DNA of 64,000 nucleotides, from contig CANTUQ010000318.1 of assembly GCA_947683425.1 (NCBI GenBank), positions 124,001 to 188,000 of the forward strand, in the 5' to 3' direction. The notes under the pieces were generated by a model. That model was not told the DNA's origin. It did not search any database and worked only from the letters and a program-made list of their open reading frames with translations. Position 1 is the first letter of the stretch. Every line of letters starts with the position of its first letter. A program made the translations under genes and the position numbers. This DNA is from Excoecaria cochinchinensis (Eukaryota > Streptophyta > Magnoliopsida > Malpighiales > Euphorbiaceae). This document shows, piece after piece, positions 60,259-64,000 of the stretch.

Positions 60259-60688
60259 CATGCTTATCTATCCACTATAACGGTAATCAGGCTCTAACAA
60301 CTCATATACTGTGCACTGATATCAATTTATTTACTATAATTCAAATACATTTAATTACATGTATAACTTTTACAAATCATATACATTTAAATACTACTAA
60401 TCATATAAGAGGTTTAAAAGATAATTAAAAACCAAATACAAACTAAATGATAACATACAAGACCCATTTAAACCTTTAACAATTCAAAACAGGAACAAAA
60501 TGCCAAAACAGGCGGAAAAAGCTCACTGTCGCGATCGCGACTCGTGTCGCGCTCGCGACAGTAGCCCAAGGAAACAAGATCGTCGCGAGGCGATCTCGCG
60601 ATTGCGGCTCGCGACGATCTGCTTCTCTTCACGCCCACCTGGAAGGAAGATCACGGCGTGACTACCCCTCACGCCTCGTGACCGGATC

Positions 60689-60888
60689 CTCACAGCGGGA
60701 GAGGGACATCACGTGGCGTGATGCCATCTCACGCCTCACCGAGGGAAGGGTCACGGCGTGACTGCTCGTCACGTGACGTGACTCTCTCCTCACAAAGAGA
60801 GAGGGACATCACATGGCGTGATGCCGTCTCACGCCTCACCGAGGGAAGGGTCACGGCGTGACTGCTCGTCACGTGACGTGACTCTCTC
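60689..60888. repeat. 100-bp tandem pair with ACGT-core motifs in the 5' LTR
   Basis: The 5' LTR copy of the pair at 56,761-56,960, identical apart from one C/T change just past its end (CTCCTTACAA). It lies about 430-630 bp upstream of the TATA candidate in element sense, where enhancer-type sequence could act. Confidence 0.8.
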
Positions 60889-61995
60889 CTTACAACTCTG
60901 AAAACCCAATTTTTCAACTCGCTCCCCACGGAAATGAAAGACGCGATTCTGTCGCGATGTCAACTGGTGTCGCGCTCGCGACAGAAGCATTTTCCCCAAT
61001 TCCAAAGGCAAAAACCCACACACCGATAAACTCAAATCGACTCTTTTATTTTCACATGCAACCACTCATCTTTTTAACATGTAATTGCCCTATAAATCAT
61101 GCTCATAACTGGATTTTTTTCTCAAATTACACAATCACTTTAGATATTGAAACACTACAAGCAATCAAAATGATTTCACACACTTAAACAAAACAATTGA
61201 GCTAATTAAGCTCCAAATACATTTCTTTATACAACTACATCTCTATTGAACATTCCAAATCATAACACATGCAAAATAGGAAAAACCGCACACGATCCCT
61301 ACCTCTAGGACGTTTAACCGCGTTCTCTACTCGGCTCCGACCTTCTCTTTGCCTTTATTGAGCTTCTTGTCCACAGCTTCCATGCACAATCCATTCAAAA
61401 TACCAAGGTTACTCTTCTCTTTTTACTTTAAATCAAAAACAGAAATAAAATAGAAGAAGAAGACCAATACTAACTAAATGGCTTTACTTACCTTCTTAGT
61501 ATGCCTAACCAAGCTCTACTAGTCCCCTTCTCAAAGCCAACACAAATGAATCACTCAAAACAGTGTAAAGAAGGAAGAAGAAACGAAAGAAAGAGCAGGG
61601 CAAAGGAAAAGAAAGAAACTCACGTGAAAAGAAGAAGAAAGAAGCAGATAGTCTAAGTCAAATTCCAAAATTACTATAGCAATAAATGCCATCTACCCCA
61701 ATTAATTACATAGCTATCTTCTTTTCCTATTTAATTAATCCTAATCTCCTCTCTTAACTCTTAATCTCTCTCTTAATATAAATTAATACATTGCCACTTG
61801 TCACTTCCCTACAGTGCCATGTGTCACTCTCCTACAAGCCACAACTAAAAATGCCAATTTAATTACCCTATCACTGAAGTGGTTCTGTCGCGCCCACGAC
61901 GCTTGCCGCGCTCGCGACAGAATTCACACGCACAACACTAGTCTTTCTTGAACCAAGATTCTATAATTCTTCTAGGGCTATTTCGGGGTGTTACA

Positions 61996-62000
61996 TTTCC
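61996..62000. repeat. Target-site duplication, right copy
   Basis: TTTCC follows GTTACA and continues into CTTGGGGTACTCC. Joining the flanks through one TTTCC restores a monomer variant seen uninterrupted at about 53.1, 53.8 and 63.87 kb. Confidence 0.92.
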
Positions 62001-64000
62001 CTTGGGGTACTCCTAGGAAAAATCACCAGAATCGAAAAATCGTAAAAAGTGGTGAAATTTTGGATCCGAGTCCAATAATTCGGGAAAACTTGATCGGAAT
62101 AGCTACTGGGAGCTTGCCGGTCACAACACGTCGAGAATTGGTTTCGTCGAAATTTTTACGGATTTCCCTAGGGGTACCCCTAGGGAAAATCACCAGAATC
62201 GAAAAATCGTAAAAAGTGGTGAAATTTTGGATCCGAGTCCAATAATTCGGGAAAACTTGATCGGAATAGCTACTGGGAGCTTGCCGGTCACAACACGTCG
62301 AGAATTGGCTTCGTCGAAATTTTTACGGATTTCCCTAGGGGTACCCCTAGGGAAAATCACCAGAATCGAAAAATCGTAAAAAGTGGTGAAATTTTGGATC
62401 CGAGTCCAATAATTTGGGAAAACTTGATCGGAATAGCTACTGGGAGCTTGCCGGTCACAACGCCTCGAGAATTGGCTTCGTCAGGATCTGACGAATTTTT
62501 ACGGATTTTCCTAGGGGTACCCCTAGGGAAAATCACCAGAATCAAAAAATCATAAAAAGTGGTGAAATTTTGGATCCGAGTCCAATAATTCGGGAAAACT
62601 TGATCGGAATAGCTACTGGGAGCTTGCAGGTCACAACGCGTCGAGAATTGGCTTCGTCGGGATCTGACAAATTTTTACGGATTTCCCTAGGGGTACCCCT
62701 AGGGAAAATCACCAGAATCGAAAAATCGTAAAAAGTGGTGAAATTTTGGATCCGTGTCTAATAATTCGGGAAAACTTGATCGGAATAGCTACTGGGAGCT
62801 TGCTGGTCACAACGCGTTGAGAATTTGCTTCGTCTGGATCTGACGAATTTTTACGGATTTCCCTAGGGGTACCCCTAGGGAAAATCACCAGAATCGAAAA
62901 ATCGTAAAAAGTGGTGAAATTTTTGATCCGAGTCCAATAATTCGGGAAAACTTGATCGGAATAGCTATTGGGAGCTTGCTGGTCACAACAAGTCGAGAAT
63001 TGGTTTCGTCGAAATTTTTACTGATTTCCCTAGGGGTACCCCTAGGGAAAATCACCAGAATCGAAAAATCGTAAAAAGTGGTGAAATTTTGGATCCGAGT
63101 CCAATAATTCGGGAAAACTTGATCGGAATAGCTACTGGGAGCTTGCCGGTCATAACACGTCGAGAATTGGTTTCGTCGGAATTTTTACGGATTTCCCTAG
63201 GGGTACCCCTAGGGAAAATCACCAGAATCGAAAAATCGTAAAAAGTGGTGAAATTTTGGATCCGAGTCCAATAATTCGGGAAAACTTGATCGGAATAGCT
63301 ACTGGGAGCTTGCCGGTCACAACATGTTGAGAATTGGCTTCGTCGGAATTTTTACGGATTTCCCTAGGGGTACCCCTAGGGAAAATCACCAGTATCGAAA
63401 AATCGTAAAAAGTGGTGAAATTTTGGATCCGAGTCCAATAATTCGGGAAAACTTGATCGGAATAGCTACTGGGAGCTTGCCAGTCACAACGCGTCGAGAA
63501 TTGGCTTCGTCGAAATTTTTACGGATTTTCCTAGGGGTACCCCTAGGGAAAATCACCAGAATCGAAAAATCGTAAAAAGTGGTGAAATTTAGGATCCGAG
63601 TCCAATAATTCGGGAAAAGTTGATCGGAATAGCTACTGAGATCTTGCCGGTCACAACGCGTCGAGAATTGGCTTTGTCGGGATCTGACGAATTTTTACGG
63701 ATTTCCCTAAGGGTACCCCTAAGGAAAATCACCAGAATCGAAAAATCGTAAAAAGTGGTGAAATTTTTGATCCGAGTCCAATAATTCGGGAAAACTTGAT
63801 CGGAATAGCTACTGGGAGCTTGCCGGTCACAACACGTCGAGAATTGGTTTCGTCGAAATTTTTACGGATTTCCCTTGGGGTACTCCTAGGAAAAATCACC
63901 AGAATCGAAAAATCGTAAAAAGTGGTGAAATTTTGGATCCGAGTCCAATAATTCAGGAAAACTTGATCGGAATAGCTACTGGGAGCTTGCCGGTCACAAC
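61996..64000. repeat. Satellite DNA array, 176-bp monomer (right part)
   Basis: The same satellite resumes directly at the end of the retrotransposon, in the same orientation and register, starting with the target-site copy TTTCC and then CTTGGGGTACTCC. About 11-12 monomers run to the window edge, so the array continues outside. Both 176- and 167-bp monomers occur. The stretch at about 63.56-63.88 kb repeats the monomers just left of the insertion (55.20-55.52 kb). Confidence 0.96.

Larger units (their letters stand above)
55517..61995 (-). mobile_element. Non-autonomous LTR retrotransposon with gag only (TR-GAG type, Ty3/gypsy, Tekay-like)
   Basis: A 6,479-bp element inserted in the satellite, transcribed from the minus strand. 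Order in element sense: 5' LTR (61,995-59,455), tRNA-Met primer site, leader, gag, polypurine tract, 3' LTR (58,067-55,517). LTRs make up about 79% of its length. Ends are TG...CA within an 11-bp inverted terminal sequence TGTAACACCCC/GGGGTGTTACA. TTTCC flanks both sides as a 5-bp target-site duplication. No pol domain fits in the 1,387-bp interior and none is seen. The gag and the GAGGACGAAATTTC sequence before the polypurine tract resemble plant chromoviruses of the Tekay/Del type, which is a family-level inference from memory. It could transpose only with enzymes supplied by another element. Confidence 0.93.
59455..61995 (-). repeat. 5' LTR (2,541 bp)
   Basis: A direct repeat of the 3' LTR, next to the primer-binding site, so it is the 5' copy in element orientation. 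Compared by eye with the other LTR it differs by about four substitutions (the base after the A-run at 59,784, ACATGTCAC near 59,936, CTCCTTACAA near 60,890, CCGCGTTCTC near 61,322) and lacks a 10-bp segment near 60,510. It holds the presumed promoter. Confidence 0.95.

Noticed and set aside
55517..61995. Autonomous Ty3/gypsy element with degraded pol
   Set aside because: Only 80 bp separate the gag stop from the 3' LTR and 125 bp separate the 5' LTR from gag. There is no room for pol remnants beyond the short pre-PPT motif.
55517..61995. TRIM or LARD element
   Set aside because: TRIMs are much shorter, and LARDs have a long noncoding interior. This one has an intact gag, so the TR-GAG description fits better.

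Overview
The window looks like plant (angiosperm) nuclear heterochromatin. About 57.5 kb is one tandem satellite array, all monomers in the same orientation. It is interrupted once, at 55,517-61,995, by a nested LTR retrotransposon on the minus strand. I see no host gene, rRNA, tRNA or CRISPR array. Plant origin is inferred from the retroelement: TGTAACACCCC...GGGGTGTTACA LTR ends, an initiator tRNA-Met primer site, and a plant Ty3/gypsy (chromovirus, Tekay-like) gag and polypurine region. I cannot name the species or the satellite family.

Satellite. The basic monomer is 176 bp, with a frequent 167-bp class that lacks 9 bp. Each full monomer carries a perfect 26-bp palindrome centred on GGTACC, followed by spaced A-tracts. 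The array is a chain of local higher-order repeat (HOR) blocks. Block A, 1 to about 16.56 kb, has 10-, 12- and 13-mers of about 1,741, 2,093 and 2,269 bp. Block B, about 18.8-29.7 kb, has an 18-mer of 3,096 bp built as 1,196+1,900. Block C, about 29.75-35.07 kb, has units of 2,111, 2,454 and 694 bp. Block D, about 35.3-38.4 kb, has a 1,548-bp 9-mer. Block E, about 40.5-42.8 kb, has a 1,176-bp 7-mer. Block F, about 43.3-51.2 kb, has 2,069 bp and a 3,287-bp version with a 1,218-bp insert. Block G, 51.2-55.5 and 62.0-64.0 kb, has a period of about 1,873 bp once the element is removed. Two stretches (about 16.56-18.8 and 38.4-40.5 kb) show no HOR period that I could establish by eye.

Retroelement. 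It is 6,479 bp: two nearly identical LTRs (2,551 and 2,541 bp) around a 1,387-bp interior with a tRNA-Met primer site, one intact 393-codon gag ORF with zinc knuckles, and a polypurine tract. No protease, reverse transcriptase, RNase H or integrase is present. This is the layout of non-autonomous TR-GAG elements, which would need pol supplied by a relative. TTTCC target-site duplications and only about four LTR substitutions show a young insertion, and the target lies inside the satellite palindrome.

The many short ORFs across the array are by-products of a stop-poor repeat and are not annotated as genes. HOR boundaries are by-eye estimates, good to tens of bases unless given exactly. I found no new gene system. 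The most notable signals are the mosaic HOR structure, palindrome-centred deletions in the satellite, and the gag-only element with a family of CG-rich hairpins in its LTRs.
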